64,000 nt of DNA from an uncultured Duncaniella sp. (GCA_910578615.1 CAJTRI010000002.1:129592-193591); one strand, 5' to 3'; shown: positions 18,294 through 27,988, numbered from the stretch's first letter. The notes: generated from the sequence alone by a model not told the origin. A program made the numbers and translations.

Positions 18294-19790
18294 TTATCTG
18301 AAATTTCCCCAGTTGACATTGCGCATGTCGCCGGATGACAGGAACTCGGTGTGGAAGGCGAGCGATGCGGTGAGCGTATGGGGTGTCTGTCCGCCACAGG
18401 TAGAGAGTTTGAGGTAGTCGCGGAGAAGTTCGCGGTACATTGGATGGGCACAGTTGTCGATTATGACGTTGGCACGCTGTACAGGGTCGAGTCCGCGAAG
18501 GTCGGCGATACCTTGGTCTGTGACTATGATGTCTACCGAGTGTTCGGTATGATCCACGTGTGACACCATGGGGACAATATTGGAGATTTTGCCTTCCTTG
18601 GTGATGGAAGGGCATGAGAAGATTGATACGTAGGCATTGCGTGTGAAGTCGCCGGAGCCTCCGATACCGTTCATCATGCGTGTGCCTGTCACGTGGGTGG
18701 AGTTGATGTTGCCGAATATGTCGGCTTCGAGGGCCGTATTCATGGCGATTACGCCCAGACGGCGGATTACCTCGGGATTGTTGGAGATCTCTACGGGACG
18801 TATCACGAGATGCTCCTTGAAGAAGTCTATGTTGGAGATTATCTCTTCCTCGACCTCGTTGCTTACTGTTATGGAGCTGGTAGATCCGAATTTGCAACGT
18901 CCCTTCTTCATGAGGTCTATAACGGCGTCCTGTATTACCTCTGTGTACATTTCGAACGGAGGTATCTCCTTGGCGTCTGCCAGACCGTAGAGCACGGCGT
19001 TGGCCACGTTGCCCACACCTGACTGGATGGGGAGGAAGGATGACGGTATACGTCCGGCCTTCATCTCTGAGATGAGGAAACGGCAGACGTTGGCACCGAT
19101 CATCTTGGTTGTCTCGTCAAGCGGGGTGAAAGGTTTCACTCCCTCGTAGCTGTCGCTCATCACCACACCCACTATTTTCTCGGGATCGAGTTTGAGTACG
19201 GGGGTGCCTATGCGGTCAGACGGCTTGAAGATGGGTATCTCGGTGCGGTTGGGGGGATCGAGGGGAAGGTAGATGTCGTGAAGTCCGTAGAGGGCGTGGC
19301 GCAGTTTCTCGTTAAGCTCGATGATGATGCGTTTGGCCATCTTGGCAATGGTCGGGACGTTTCCGACGCCGGTTCCGACAACGCAAGTGCCGTCATCCTG
19401 TATGTCGCTGACTTCGATGATGGCAAGGTCGAGGTCGCCGAGGAAGCCGTAGCGCATCTTCTGGGCGGTCTCTGAGAGATGGAGGTCGAAATAATGAGCA
19501 TCGTGGGTGTTGATGCGCTTGCGCAGGTCAGGATGGTTCTGATAGGGGGTACGGCGTCCGATAGCGTTGGCTCGTGCAAGGATGCCGTCACAGTTGTCCG
19601 ATGTGGAGGCGCCGGTCACGATATTGATTTTGAATGGCTCACCCTGTGCGTGTAGACGCTCGGCCTTTGCGGCTATGGCCTGGGTGACAACTTTGGGTGC
19701 GCCTGGGGCTGTGAAGCCTGAGAAGCCACAGTTGCAGTCGTCATAGAAGAGTTCGGCTGCTTCTTCGGGGGTGAGAATGGGAAATCTCAT
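18294..19790 (-). CDS. Succinate/acetyl-CoA:CoA transferase family enzyme
   Basis: 498 aa member of the acetyl-CoA hydrolase/transferase family, closest in feel to succinate (propionyl-CoA:succinate) CoA-transferases. N-terminal GFTAPGAPK and IVTGAS segments, GVGNVANAVLYGL mid-protein, the probable glutamyl-CoA-forming Glu in MYTEVIQD (about residue 285), GFGxG-like HVTGTRMMNGIGGSGDF near 400, and DQGIADLRG near 440. In gut Bacteroidales this fits the last step of succinate-to-propionate fermentation, regenerating succinyl-CoA; acetate:succinate transfer is the alternative. Monocistronic, ending in the bidirectional terminator. Confidence 0.9.
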   Translation of the reverse strand: MRFPILTPEEAAELFYDDCNCGFSGFTAPGAPKVVTQAIAAKAERLHAQGEPFKINIVTGASTSDNCDGILARANAIGRRTPYQNHPDLRKRINTHDAHYFDLHLSETAQKMRYGFLGDLDLAIIEVSDIQDDGTCVVGTGVGNVPTIAKMAKRIIIELNEKLRHALYGLHDIYLPLDPPNRTEIPIFKPSDRIGTPVLKLDPEKIVGVVMSDSYEGVKPFTPLDETTKMIGANVCRFLISEMKAGRIPSSFLPIQSGVGNVANAVLYGLADAKEIPPFEMYTEVIQDAVIDLMKKGRCKFGSTSSITVSNEVEEEIISNIDFFKEHLVIRPVEISNNPEVIRRLGVIAMNTALEADIFGNINSTHVTGTRMMNGIGGSGDFTRNAYVSIFSCPSITKEGKISNIVPMVSHVDHTEHSVDIIVTDQGIADLRGLDPVQRANVIIDNCAHPMYRELLRDYLKLSTCGGQTPHTLTASLAFHTEFLSSGDMRNVNWGNFR

Positions 19791-19838
19791 GATTATTTCG
19801 GGTTTCTACTGTGAATTATGACTTGGTTTTAAGGTTTT

Positions 19839-20285
19839 TCAGAATTTTCGTTCGAGAATCTGGGTATCGAGTATTGCCTGCCTCCATCTGGCGTAGTGGG
19901 CTGCACGGGCTTTCTCTTCGGCGGTGTCGGTCATAGTGGCCTGACGCTGCTCTTCATCATTCTCGTGCAGGTGATGGTCGGGAATGGAGCATTCGCCCTC
20001 GGGTGGCAGCTGCCGGTAGCGAGACTCCCGTGCAGGTCTTGGAGGCATGGGTCGGGAGGCCCGTTCAGCCTGCCCTGCCGGAACAAGGCCGGTGTCAGCT
20101 CCCGTCCCGGTGTCGGCCATGGCCGGCCTTGGAGATGTCACGTTCCGTGTGCGGCCACGGTTTGGAGCGTGACTGTTTTCAGTCGCGACATTAGTGTCAC
20201 TGTCACGGGCAATGTATTTTTTCTTTATGAATTCATATATCGCCGCGCCTACTATGAGCACAATCCAGATTATAATTTTCTCCAT
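19839..20285 (-). CDS. Small membrane-anchored hypothetical protein
   Basis: 148 aa from the ATG at 20285 (MEKIIIWIVL...); an upstream in-frame ATG at 20312 would start inside the predicted leader. One N-terminal transmembrane helix (residues 3-19) followed by a basic KKKYIAR stop-transfer, then a low-complexity Pro/Arg/Thr-rich middle and a charged C-terminal helix (DTAEEKARAAHYARWRQAI). No known domain recognised. Own promoter (20341-20310), divergent from miaB. Probably a lineage-specific cytoplasm-facing membrane protein. Confidence 0.7.
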   Translation of the reverse strand: MEKIIIWIVLIVGAAIYEFIKKKYIARDSDTNVATENSHAPNRGRTRNVTSPRPAMADTGTGADTGLVPAGQAERASRPMPPRPARESRYRQLPPEGECSIPDHHLHENDEEQRQATMTDTAEEKARAAHYARWRQAILDTQILERKF

Positions 20286-20299
20286 TTGGGGAAATTTCG

Positions 20300-20307
20300 T
20301 AATTTTG
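20300..20307 (+). promoter_or_regulatory. -7 box for miaB
   Basis: TAATTTTG, 49 nt before the miaB ATG; the -33 region only has a T-run (TTTT at 20-nt spacing). It abuts the oppositely oriented promoter of the small membrane protein gene. Confidence 0.5.
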
Positions 20308-20309
20308 TG

Positions 20310-20341
20310 CAAAAATAGCGATTATTGGTCGTTTCGCCAAA
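20310..20341 (-). promoter_or_regulatory. Promoter of the small membrane protein gene
   Basis: Minus strand TTTG (20341-20338), 20 nt, TATTTTTG (20317-20310): full consensus, 24 nt before the ATG at 20285. Confidence 0.75.
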
Positions 20342-20356
20342 GTTTCATTTTAAAAA

Positions 20357-21709
20357 ATGGGAAATATACGGAAACTATATATCGAAACTTACGGGTGCCA
20401 GATGAATGTGGCTGACAGCGAGGTTGTCGCCTCTGTGATGGGCACCGTGGGTTACGAACCAGCCGGTCGGCTCGAAGATGCGGATGCCGTCCTGCTCAAC
20501 ACATGTTCGATACGTGACAACGCCGAACAGAAAATAATATCACGCCTTGCCTTTCTCAACTCCCTCAGGCGCAAACGCTCCAAGACGGCCGGTAGGCTCA
20601 TAATCGGAGTGATCGGTTGCATGGCGGAGAGAGTGAGGGAGGAACTTGTGACAAACCATGGCGTAGACCTGGTGGCAGGCCCTGACGCGTATCTTGACCT
20701 TCCAAACCTGTTTTCGGCTGTCGAGGCAGGAGAAAAGGCTGTCAATGTGGAGTTGAGCACCTCCGAGACCTATCGTGACATTATCCCGGCGAGAATCACC
20801 GGCAACGTTGTCAGCGGATGGGTCAGCATCATGCGCGGATGCAACAACTTCTGCTCTTATTGCATAGTGCCTTATACCCGTGGGCGTGAACGTTCCAGAA
20901 GTTATGAAAGCATACTCCGCGAGGTGGCTGATCTGCGAGACCGTGGCTTTAAGGAGGTAACCCTTCTCGGACAGAATGTCAACAGTTACCGCTACGTCGC
21001 CCCGGACGGGGAGGAAATCGATTTCCCCCGGCTTCTCGGACTCGTGGCTGATGAGGCCCCCGGAATGAGGGTGAGGTTTACGACGTCCCATCCCAAGGAT
21101 ATGAGTGACGAGACTATACGTGTGATAGCTTCACGTCCGAACATATGTCGGTCTATCCATCTTCCCGTGCAGTCTGGAAGCAACAAGGTGCTCGGGCTGA
21201 TGAACCGCAAGTATACCCGTGAATGGTATCTCGGGCGTGTTGCCGCCATCCGTTCCGCCATACCCGACTGCGGAATCTCGACCGACCTTTTCACAGGATT
21301 TCATGACGAGACCGAGGAGGATTTTCAGGAGACGCTGTCACTGATGAGCGAGGTAGGGTTTGATTCATCATTCATGTTCAAGTATTCTGAACGTCCTGGT
21401 ACTCTTGCTGCACGCACTATGCCCGACAATGTGTCCGAGGAGGTGAAGATTGACAGGCTCAACCGCATGATAGACCTTCAAAACCGCCTTTCACTTGAAA
21501 GCAATCTCAGAGATGTCGGCAAGACGTTTGACGTCCTCGTCGAGGGTGTCTCCAAACGTTCGAAGGAGCAGATGGTGGGGCGCACGTCGCAGAACAAGAC
21601 CGTTGTCTTTGACCGAGGCGCATCCCGCATAGGAGACACGGTGAGTGTCACTATCCGATCCGCATCATCGGCTACTCTATTAGGTGTCCTTGCCGGTGAT
21701 AATGCATAA
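20357..21709 (+). CDS. miaB: tRNA-2-methylthio-N6-dimethylallyladenosine synthase
   Basis: Radical-SAM methylthiotransferase that converts i6A37 to ms2i6A37 in tRNAs. 450 aa. UPF0004 domain with cluster Cys in YGCQMN (C14), NTCS and IGCMAE; radical-SAM triad in RGCNNFCSYC (~C160, C164, C167); C-terminal TRAM domain (~375-445, MVGRTSQNKTVVF). Its substrate is made by MiaA, encoded in this window at 41.9 kb. YqgE follows after 14 nt, likely co-transcribed. Confidence 0.95.
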   Translation: MGNIRKLYIETYGCQMNVADSEVVASVMGTVGYEPAGRLEDADAVLLNTCSIRDNAEQKIISRLAFLNSLRRKRSKTAGRLIIGVIGCMAERVREELVTNHGVDLVAGPDAYLDLPNLFSAVEAGEKAVNVELSTSETYRDIIPARITGNVVSGWVSIMRGCNNFCSYCIVPYTRGRERSRSYESILREVADLRDRGFKEVTLLGQNVNSYRYVAPDGEEIDFPRLLGLVADEAPGMRVRFTTSHPKDMSDETIRVIASRPNICRSIHLPVQSGSNKVLGLMNRKYTREWYLGRVAAIRSAIPDCGISTDLFTGFHDETEEDFQETLSLMSEVGFDSSFMFKYSERPGTLAARTMPDNVSEEVKIDRLNRMIDLQNRLSLESNLRDVGKTFDVLVEGVSKRSKEQMVGRTSQNKTVVFDRGASRIGDTVSVTIRSASSATLLGVLAGDNA

Positions 21710-21723
21710 CTCTCTCTCGAAAA

Positions 21724-22326
21724 ATGGATTATAAGAAGTTGCTGTTCAATATCGACATTCCTTCGGGCCACAATCCAGCCGGAGGGATGCTTCTTGTCTC
21801 CGAACCGTTCCTTCATGAGGAATACTTCAACCATGCGGTCATTATTCTTGCCGACTATCAGAAGGGCGGGACTGCTATGGGGGTTGTGCTCAACAACGAA
21901 TCCCGATACTCGCTTCAAGAACTCATCTCGGACGTCATGGTGGAGACCCCGATCCCGGTATTCAGTGGCGGCCCGCTTGCTGACGACCATCTGTTCTTTC
22001 TCCATACCCTTGGTGATCTTATTCCCGATACGCATCCCGTGTGTGACGGCCTGTGGATAGGTGGTGATTTCGATGCAATGAGAAGGATTCTAAATGACGG
22101 ATATCCGATTGAAGGAAATCTCAGATTCTTCCTCGGATATAGCGGATGGAGTGAGAACCAGCTTGATGGCGAACTTCGCAACAATGTGTGGGCTGTCACC
22201 AGCGCGCCCGATCCACATGCCCTCCTGCGTGGCAGTGGAGATGCTTTCTGGCATGAAACGGTACGCTCCATGGGTGGCGATTATCGTGGGTGGTTATACC
22301 ATCCCCGTGACCCGATGAACAATTAA
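21724..22326 (+). CDS. YqgE/AlgH family protein
   Basis: 200 aa, the family's usual size. Characteristic start (GHNPAGGMLLVSEPFL...FNHAVIILADY) and GTAMGVVLNN, then FSGGPLADDHLFFLHTLGD and WIGGDFD in the middle. Function poorly defined (once linked to alginate regulation in Pseudomonas). Directly follows miaB. The 124 nt to the next gene hold only small palindromes (for example 22391-22403), possible terminator or leader structure for the export genes. Confidence 0.93.
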   Translation: MDYKKLLFNIDIPSGHNPAGGMLLVSEPFLHEEYFNHAVIILADYQKGGTAMGVVLNNESRYSLQELISDVMVETPIPVFSGGPLADDHLFFLHTLGDLIPDTHPVCDGLWIGGDFDAMRRILNDGYPIEGNLRFFLGYSGWSENQLDGELRNNVWAVTSAPDPHALLRGSGDAFWHETVRSMGGDYRGWLYHPRDPMNN

Positions 22327-22450
22327 GATTTAGAGAATTTAACCATTTATATAATAATATGGTTGATTTGGCGTTACCTTTAAGGTATGAGGCACGGCGT
22401 GCCCCATGCATATTGCGTGAAAACCACGTCAACTGATTAACCCTCCTGAA

Positions 22451-23251
22451 ATGAAATTCAAACCAGTCATTATAGCATTTATCGCTGCCTTGGCTCTTGT
22501 ATCATGTAGTTCGAGCAAGAGAACCACACTTCCTTATTTTACGGATCTTCCCGGTTCCGGCTCTCTGCCGGTTATGGAATATATGCCTGAGATAGAGCCT
22601 GATGACGAACTTCTGATTAACGTTGCATCAGCCAATCCCGAGGCTACGGCTGTTTATAATCTTCCGGCTACCAACCCGGCGTTGCGTTCGCTTGGCGGCA
22701 TGAATGTCTCACCCACCCAGCAGACATATGTAGTGACGACCAAGGGTGACATAGATTTCCCTGTACTCGGAAAGGTTCATGTGGCGGGAATGAATGTGGA
22801 GCAGGTGGCAGAGGAGCTGACACAGCGTATTCGAAAGGATGTTTCTGATGCCACGGTGTCTGTGGTTCTGGTAAATTTCGTGGTCAATGTAGGTGGCGAG
22901 GTTGCCAGACCTTCGAGAATCAAGGTGGAATCTAACCGTTACACCATCCTTGACGCGCTTGCGGCAGCCGGAGACCTCACTCCTTACGGCGAGCGTTCCA
23001 ACGTGCTTGTAGTGAGAGAAGAGAATGGCGAGAGAAAGTTCGGACGAGTGAATCTTAATTCGTCGGAGGCTCTGTCATCACCATATTACTATCTCAAACA
23101 GAATGACTATATCTACGTGGAACCTAACGAGATCAGGCAGGGCAATTCGCGATATAACAGCGATAATGCCTATAAGCTCCAGGTGACCTCCACCATAGTC
23201 AGTGCTGCCTCGGTAATAGCTTCGCTTGTCATAGCCCTGACAGTAAAATAA
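22451..23251 (+). CDS. Wza-like polysaccharide export lipoprotein
   Basis: 266 aa. Lipobox LVSC at residue 19. Poly_export domain about residues 45-150 (YMPEIEPDDELLINV, TTKGDIDFPVLGKVHVAGM), then a SLBB-type domain (GEVARPSRIKV...ILDALAAAGDLTPYGERSNVLVVRE). A hydrophobic C-terminal helix (IVSAASVIASLVIALTV) corresponds to the outer-membrane helix. Forms the outer-membrane exit channel for exopolysaccharide or capsule. 30 nt before the Wzc-like gene; same operon. Confidence 0.93.
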   Translation: MKFKPVIIAFIAALALVSCSSSKRTTLPYFTDLPGSGSLPVMEYMPEIEPDDELLINVASANPEATAVYNLPATNPALRSLGGMNVSPTQQTYVVTTKGDIDFPVLGKVHVAGMNVEQVAEELTQRIRKDVSDATVSVVLVNFVVNVGGEVARPSRIKVESNRYTILDALAAAGDLTPYGERSNVLVVREENGERKFGRVNLNSSEALSSPYYYLKQNDYIYVEPNEIRQGNSRYNSDNAYKLQVTSTIVSAASVIASLVIALTVK

Positions 23252-23281
23252 AATCGTCAATATCATCATTTCTTCCTGAAT

Positions 23282-25588
23282 ATGGCAAAAAACAAGAAAG
23301 CCGGAGACTTCATAGATTTCCACGCCCTTTTTAAGAACTATATATCGAAATGGTATTATTTCGTTATCTCTGTAATCTTCTGTGTTGGTGTCGGCTATCT
23401 TTATGTGCGCATGAGCCAGCGCCCGCTTGCGGTGAGGGCTAATATCCTGATTACACAGGAAAATGACTCTCCTCTCGGAGGTGCCACAGGCCCGATGGCC
23501 GGACTAAGCTCTCTGTTCGGGTCAAGTGCCTATGTGGATGACGAGATTTTCGTAATAAGTTCGCATTCGCTCTATCGCGATGTCGCAAAGGCATTGGAAC
23601 TGAACAAGACACACATCGTGAAGACCGGGTTTCTCAAATCATATCTGGCCTACCCGGACTTTCCTATTGACGTTGTGGCTCCGGGCGTGGCCGATACTCT
23701 GAGGTCGACACTGGTGTTTAACATAAAGGTCAATAAGGAAGGAATTGCTGATATCAAGGTAAAGATTGATGATAAGAAGACCGAGAAAATAAAGGATGTC
23801 AAGCTTCCGGCCGTGGTGAAGACGGAATTCGGAAACTATACCGTTACTCCTACCAAATATTATCCCAAAGGGGAGAATGTCAAAACAACCGTCGTGTTCA
23901 GCGGATTTGAGAGTGCAGCCGAAGTGCTGACATCTGAAATAGTGGCTGATATAGCAAGCCGAAAGAGCAACGTCATAACACTTGCCTATGACGTCCCTAA
24001 TTCTGAACTCGGTGGGGCGGTGCTCAACGAGATTCTTGCCAAATATAACGAGCGCGGTATGGCTGACCGCAATCTCCAAGGAGTCAATACCGCCAAATTC
24101 CTTACCGACCGCATAGAGCTTCTCGCCTCAGACCTCCATGAGGCCGAGGCGTCCATTCAGGCCTATAAGGAGGGGCACGGTATTATTGACGTGCTTGCCG
24201 AGGCCGAATACCAGACTACTAAAAAGGGAGCGCTTGAAACCGCGCTTCTTGAACAGGAGATGGAGCTTGAAGTGGTCAAGATGACCCGTGACTATTTCAC
24301 GGATCCTGCCCATAAGGACGACCTTGTGCCCATGACTGTGAGCAACGAGGGTATGCAGAACGCTATCTCGAATTATAACGAGCTTGTGCTAAAACGTATG
24401 AATCTTTTGTCAAATGCCACCCCGGACAACTATGCGGTGAAGCAGCTGACAGCACAGATTGATGCGTCGAGACAGAACCTACGGGTAGCGACTGACCGTG
24501 TACTTGAAAGTGCCAGGCTCAAACTCCAGGATCTCAAACAGGAGAAGGTACGTACAGATGCCCGTCTGAACACGATTCCCACACAGGAGCGTGAATATCT
24601 CAACATGAAGCGCCAGCAGGAGGTGAAGCAGGGTCTTTATCTGTTCCTTCTCCAACGTCAGGAGGAAAATTCGATGATGCTTGCCAATTCTGTGTCAAAA
24701 GGCAAGATTATAGACGAGGCCTATGTGCTGAGCGAGCCGCTCGGGATGTCTCCGAAAACCATACTCTTTATCGCCTTCCTCCTCGGTCTGTTTATACCGC
24801 CGGTCTATATCTATCTTCGCAAGATAATCCGCAACAAGTTCGAGAGCCGGCAGGAGGTGGAGCGCCATATCTCGGCTCCGATTCTCGGAGAGATGTGCAT
24901 AGATACATCCGGCCGCAGGCTTATAGTGTCTGAGCACGACACCACATCGTCCACCGAGCTGTTCCGACTGATGCGTTCCAACCTGCAATTCATGCTTTCC
25001 CATAGCTCCAACAAGGTTGTGCTTATGACATCAACACGTTCAGGAGAGGGTAAGTCGTTCATCTCCATAAATCTTGCTGCGTCTCTTGCCCTGTTGGAAA
25101 ACAAAAAGGTTCTTCTCGTAGGTATGGATATACGCAATCCTCAGCTTGCCAACTATCTCGGTATCAACCCGCCTCTCGGTCTTACCAATTATCTTGCAAA
25201 TGACGATGTAAAGCTCGATTCCATTATTGAGCCGGTCAAGGGTTATAACCATTTTGACATAATAGTTGCCGGCCCGATACCGCCGAATCCTGCCGAGCTT
25301 CTGGTGTCAAATAAGGTAGACACTCTGTTTGACGAGCTGCGTTCACGTTATGATTTCATAGTGGTCGATACGGCTCCTGTGGGTATGGTCAGCGATACTT
25401 TCACGCTTGCCCGTATATCTGATGCCACAATCTATGTCACCCGACTGAATTACAGTTCTATGCAGGATCTTGAATTCATCGAGGATATCTATGAGGATAA
25501 GCGTCTGAAAAAACTATCGGTAATAATCAATGGCGCCCATGCCAAGAAGGGATATGGTTATGGCTACGGAGCCAGAACCAGGCATTGA
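23282..25588 (+). CDS. Wzc-like polysaccharide co-polymerase / tyrosine autokinase
   Basis: 768 aa, inner membrane. TM1 ~24-43 and TM2 ~492-512 bracket a periplasmic Wzz-type domain with coiled coil (~255-470). The cytoplasmic BY-kinase domain has Walker A TRSGEGKS (~585-592), Walker A' VGMDIRNP (the usual DxR motif) and Walker B VVDTAP. The C-terminus ends in a short tyrosine cluster (GYGYGYG), the autophosphorylation tail; only three Tyr, fewer than in E. coli Wzc. Controls chain length and export with the Wza-like protein upstream. Confidence 0.93.
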   Translation: MAKNKKAGDFIDFHALFKNYISKWYYFVISVIFCVGVGYLYVRMSQRPLAVRANILITQENDSPLGGATGPMAGLSSLFGSSAYVDDEIFVISSHSLYRDVAKALELNKTHIVKTGFLKSYLAYPDFPIDVVAPGVADTLRSTLVFNIKVNKEGIADIKVKIDDKKTEKIKDVKLPAVVKTEFGNYTVTPTKYYPKGENVKTTVVFSGFESAAEVLTSEIVADIASRKSNVITLAYDVPNSELGGAVLNEILAKYNERGMADRNLQGVNTAKFLTDRIELLASDLHEAEASIQAYKEGHGIIDVLAEAEYQTTKKGALETALLEQEMELEVVKMTRDYFTDPAHKDDLVPMTVSNEGMQNAISNYNELVLKRMNLLSNATPDNYAVKQLTAQIDASRQNLRVATDRVLESARLKLQDLKQEKVRTDARLNTIPTQEREYLNMKRQQEVKQGLYLFLLQRQEENSMMLANSVSKGKIIDEAYVLSEPLGMSPKTILFIAFLLGLFIPPVYIYLRKIIRNKFESRQEVERHISAPILGEMCIDTSGRRLIVSEHDTTSSTELFRLMRSNLQFMLSHSSNKVVLMTSTRSGEGKSFISINLAASLALLENKKVLLVGMDIRNPQLANYLGINPPLGLTNYLANDDVKLDSIIEPVKGYNHFDIIVAGPIPPNPAELLVSNKVDTLFDELRSRYDFIVVDTAPVGMVSDTFTLARISDATIYVTRLNYSSMQDLEFIEDIYEDKRLKKLSVIINGAHAKKGYGYGYGARTRH

Positions 25589-25616
25589 TATATAGAGATA
25601 TAAAAAGAGCTTATCG

Positions 25617-26933
25617 ATGATTGAGAGGTATAGATTGTATTCAATCATATTCTTTGGTGCGGTATGGGTAATGCTGTGCCAGAGATTTGTTTTGGAGGAA
25701 TTAATTCCGCCTCTCGATGTAATCTCTACTTATATATCCCTTTTGGCGGATGCCATATTCGTGATACTCGGCATTGTTACAATCAGAAGCCGTCGGGATA
25801 TAGCGGTTCTTGGCGCGTTGATTCTTATTTCGCTTATATCAAAGTATCTTAACCACCAAGGTATTATAGCGTGGGGGAACGGATTGCGTGATTTCGTAGG
25901 CCTTGTGTTTATTGTTCCGTTTATTCGCTATATGATGAGACGTGAGGACTACGCCCGCCGTTTTACAGAATCAATGGACAGGCAGCTTCTGATATTTCTG
26001 TATGTACAGGCTTTCTGTGTGACATGGCAGTTTGCCCTGTACGGGGCGAATGACTCAGGTGGAGGTTCTCTTGGTTTTGGAGGTTCCGGCATTATCTCGA
26101 CTTTGATATATGTCGTTTCCTTTTACCTTATTTCGAAGAAATGGGACAGGAATCAGAGCTATATCCGTAATGTTATTGAAAACAAGATATATATAATACT
26201 TCTTTATCCGACATTCCTCAATGAGACCAAGATAAGTTTTATATATTTGCTTGCTTATTTTGTATTTTTGTTGAAGGTTGACAGGCGTTTCATCATCCGT
26301 CTGCTCGTGACGATACCGATTATGTCGGTGGTGGTCGTGGCATTGGGATATGTGTACATGTCTGTCACAAAACAAGACTCTGAGGAGATACTGACGGTTG
26401 AGTTTTTTACGGAATATCTCGTTGGCAATGATTTTGACGAACTTGTTGAGGTGGCTATCGCTGTTCAGGACGAAGATATTGAAACAGACAATTTATGGGC
26501 TGTGGATCTACCTCGTCTGGGGCGTTTTTTTATTCTGCCTGAGATTATGAAGTCTGCTGACGGCGGCATGATGTGGGGAGCCGGTCTCGGGCAATTCAAA
26601 GGCGACAATGTGATCGTATTGTCTGCGTTTAGTCGTCAGAACCGATGGTTTCTTCAAGGTTCGGTCACGATGTTGTTCAGCATGTTGGTTCAGATCGGGA
26701 TAATAGGGCTTCTATGGTATCTTGTCAATGTCATTACCATTATATTTACCAGTAATAAATTTCTGAATGCCAACAACCTGAGGTTATATCTTCTGTTGGT
26801 ATTCATGATGCTGTTAGTATACAATGATTCATTCCGTTATGCTTATTTCTGTGCGATATTCTTTTATATCAGTATGGAAGGTTTGCAGATTGCTGGTAAG
26901 GAGGATAAGACTCCAAATTCCGCCCGTGTATGA
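25617..26933 (+). CDS. Wzy-like polysaccharide polymerase, multi-pass membrane protein
   Basis: 438 aa with about ten hydrophobic segments spread over the length and one larger soluble loop around residues 260-330 (acidic, EVAIAVQDEDIETD). A MWGAGLGQFKG segment near residue 320 resembles the G-x-G-x-G-x-F motif seen in O-antigen polymerases/ligases. It sits between the Wzc-like kinase and a GT2, as wzy often does. Sequence identity of polymerases is low, so the call rests on topology and context. Stop overlaps the GT2 ATG by 4 nt. Confidence 0.7.
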   Translation: MIERYRLYSIIFFGAVWVMLCQRFVLEELIPPLDVISTYISLLADAIFVILGIVTIRSRRDIAVLGALILISLISKYLNHQGIIAWGNGLRDFVGLVFIVPFIRYMMRREDYARRFTESMDRQLLIFLYVQAFCVTWQFALYGANDSGGGSLGFGGSGIISTLIYVVSFYLISKKWDRNQSYIRNVIENKIYIILLYPTFLNETKISFIYLLAYFVFLLKVDRRFIIRLLVTIPIMSVVVVALGYVYMSVTKQDSEEILTVEFFTEYLVGNDFDELVEVAIAVQDEDIETDNLWAVDLPRLGRFFILPEIMKSADGGMMWGAGLGQFKGDNVIVLSAFSRQNRWFLQGSVTMLFSMLVQIGIIGLLWYLVNVITIIFTSNKFLNANNLRLYLLLVFMMLLVYNDSFRYAYFCAIFFYISMEGLQIAGKEDKTPNSARV

Positions 26934-27988
26934 ACATCCCCTCTGTACCTGTGGTATCGGTTATAATACCTGTATATAATGTTGAGAATTATCTTGTTTC
27001 CTGCATCCAGAGTATAAGGAAGCAGACATTCGGAGATCTCGAGATAATATTGGTGGATGATGGTTCGACGGACTCGTCAGGCAGGCTTTGTGATGTTTTG
27101 TCAAAAGAGGATGACCGTATAATGGTAGTCCACAAGAAGAACGCAGGGCTTGGTATGGCCCGCAATACAGGGTTGGATCATGCGAGAGGCGAATGGGTGA
27201 TGTTTGTCGATTCAGATGACTTTATAGCTGTTAATGCGATAGAGCATTGTCTCGATATTGCTGACAGGGAAAGAGTGGATCAGGTCAGGTTCTTGTTCGA
27301 GCATTTCAAAGATGGTGATAACGTCTCATCGGAAAACTATGTGCACCCTGGTTCATTCTGTATGATTGGTGACCGGCTTTGGGAAAAGATGGAACCTATG
27401 ATGGCCGGAATGGCACCGTTATATAAATCTCCTAAATTGAAGGCTCCTTCAGAGGGTAGTGCCTGTACGGCTCTTTACAGACGCCGGGTGATAGAACAAT
27501 ATGGGTTGAGATTCCATTCCGAACGTGAATTTATCAGTGAGGATTATCTGTTCAATATAGAGTATGGTGTAGTATGTGGCCCGATAGCCTATACTGGCAA
27601 TAGATTCTATTTTTACAGAGAAAATCCAGATTCTCTGACACGTTCGTTCCGTTCTGACAGGGTAGAACGCTCCGTAAAGTACTGTGATTATCTTGAAAAG
27701 CGTTTGAGAGAGCTTGGCTATGGCTATGCCTCGCATTTTGCCATGGGTTCCATGATGGGCTATCTTAGAGATCATACCCGTCATATCTTTGCCTCTCCCA
27801 TGTCCGGGAAGGAAAAGAGAAAGATGTATGAGATGGCTGTACGCCATCCTTATGTTGATAGGATGGCCCGTGAATATCGGTTTACAGGTGGTACGTTGCT
27901 CCCGAGAATAGCTTTCTTTGTAAGGAATTCATACTTTATGAGCAAGATGTTATACAGTCTCAACGATTTTCGGAAGAGGTGGTCTTAG
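26930..27988 (+). CDS. Family 2 glycosyltransferase
   Basis: 352 aa. GT-A fold start VSVIIPVYNVENYL, nucleotide-sugar DDGSTDSSG, and DxD-type FVDSDD (~98-103); C-terminal ~130 residues are helical and typical of capsule GT2s (FYRENPDSLTRSF). Transfers a sugar in repeat-unit assembly; specificity not predictable. Translationally coupled to the polymerase gene (ATGA overlap). Its 3' end overlaps the convergent tamB-like gene by 29 nt with no terminator between. Confidence 0.9.
   Translation: MNIPSVPVVSVIIPVYNVENYLVSCIQSIRKQTFGDLEIILVDDGSTDSSGRLCDVLSKEDDRIMVVHKKNAGLGMARNTGLDHARGEWVMFVDSDDFIAVNAIEHCLDIADRERVDQVRFLFEHFKDGDNVSSENYVHPGSFCMIGDRLWEKMEPMMAGMAPLYKSPKLKAPSEGSACTALYRRRVIEQYGLRFHSEREFISEDYLFNIEYGVVCGPIAYTGNRFYFYRENPDSLTRSFRSDRVERSVKYCDYLEKRLRELGYGYASHFAMGSMMGYLRDHTRHIFASPMSGKEKRKMYEMAVRHPYVDRMAREYRFTGGTLLPRIAFFVRNSYFMSKMLYSLNDFRKRWS

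Noticed and set aside
25617..26933. Wzx flippase as identity of the membrane protein
   Set aside because: Has a large soluble loop and a polymerase-like GxGxG segment; the even TM spacing of MATE/Wzx proteins is absent.
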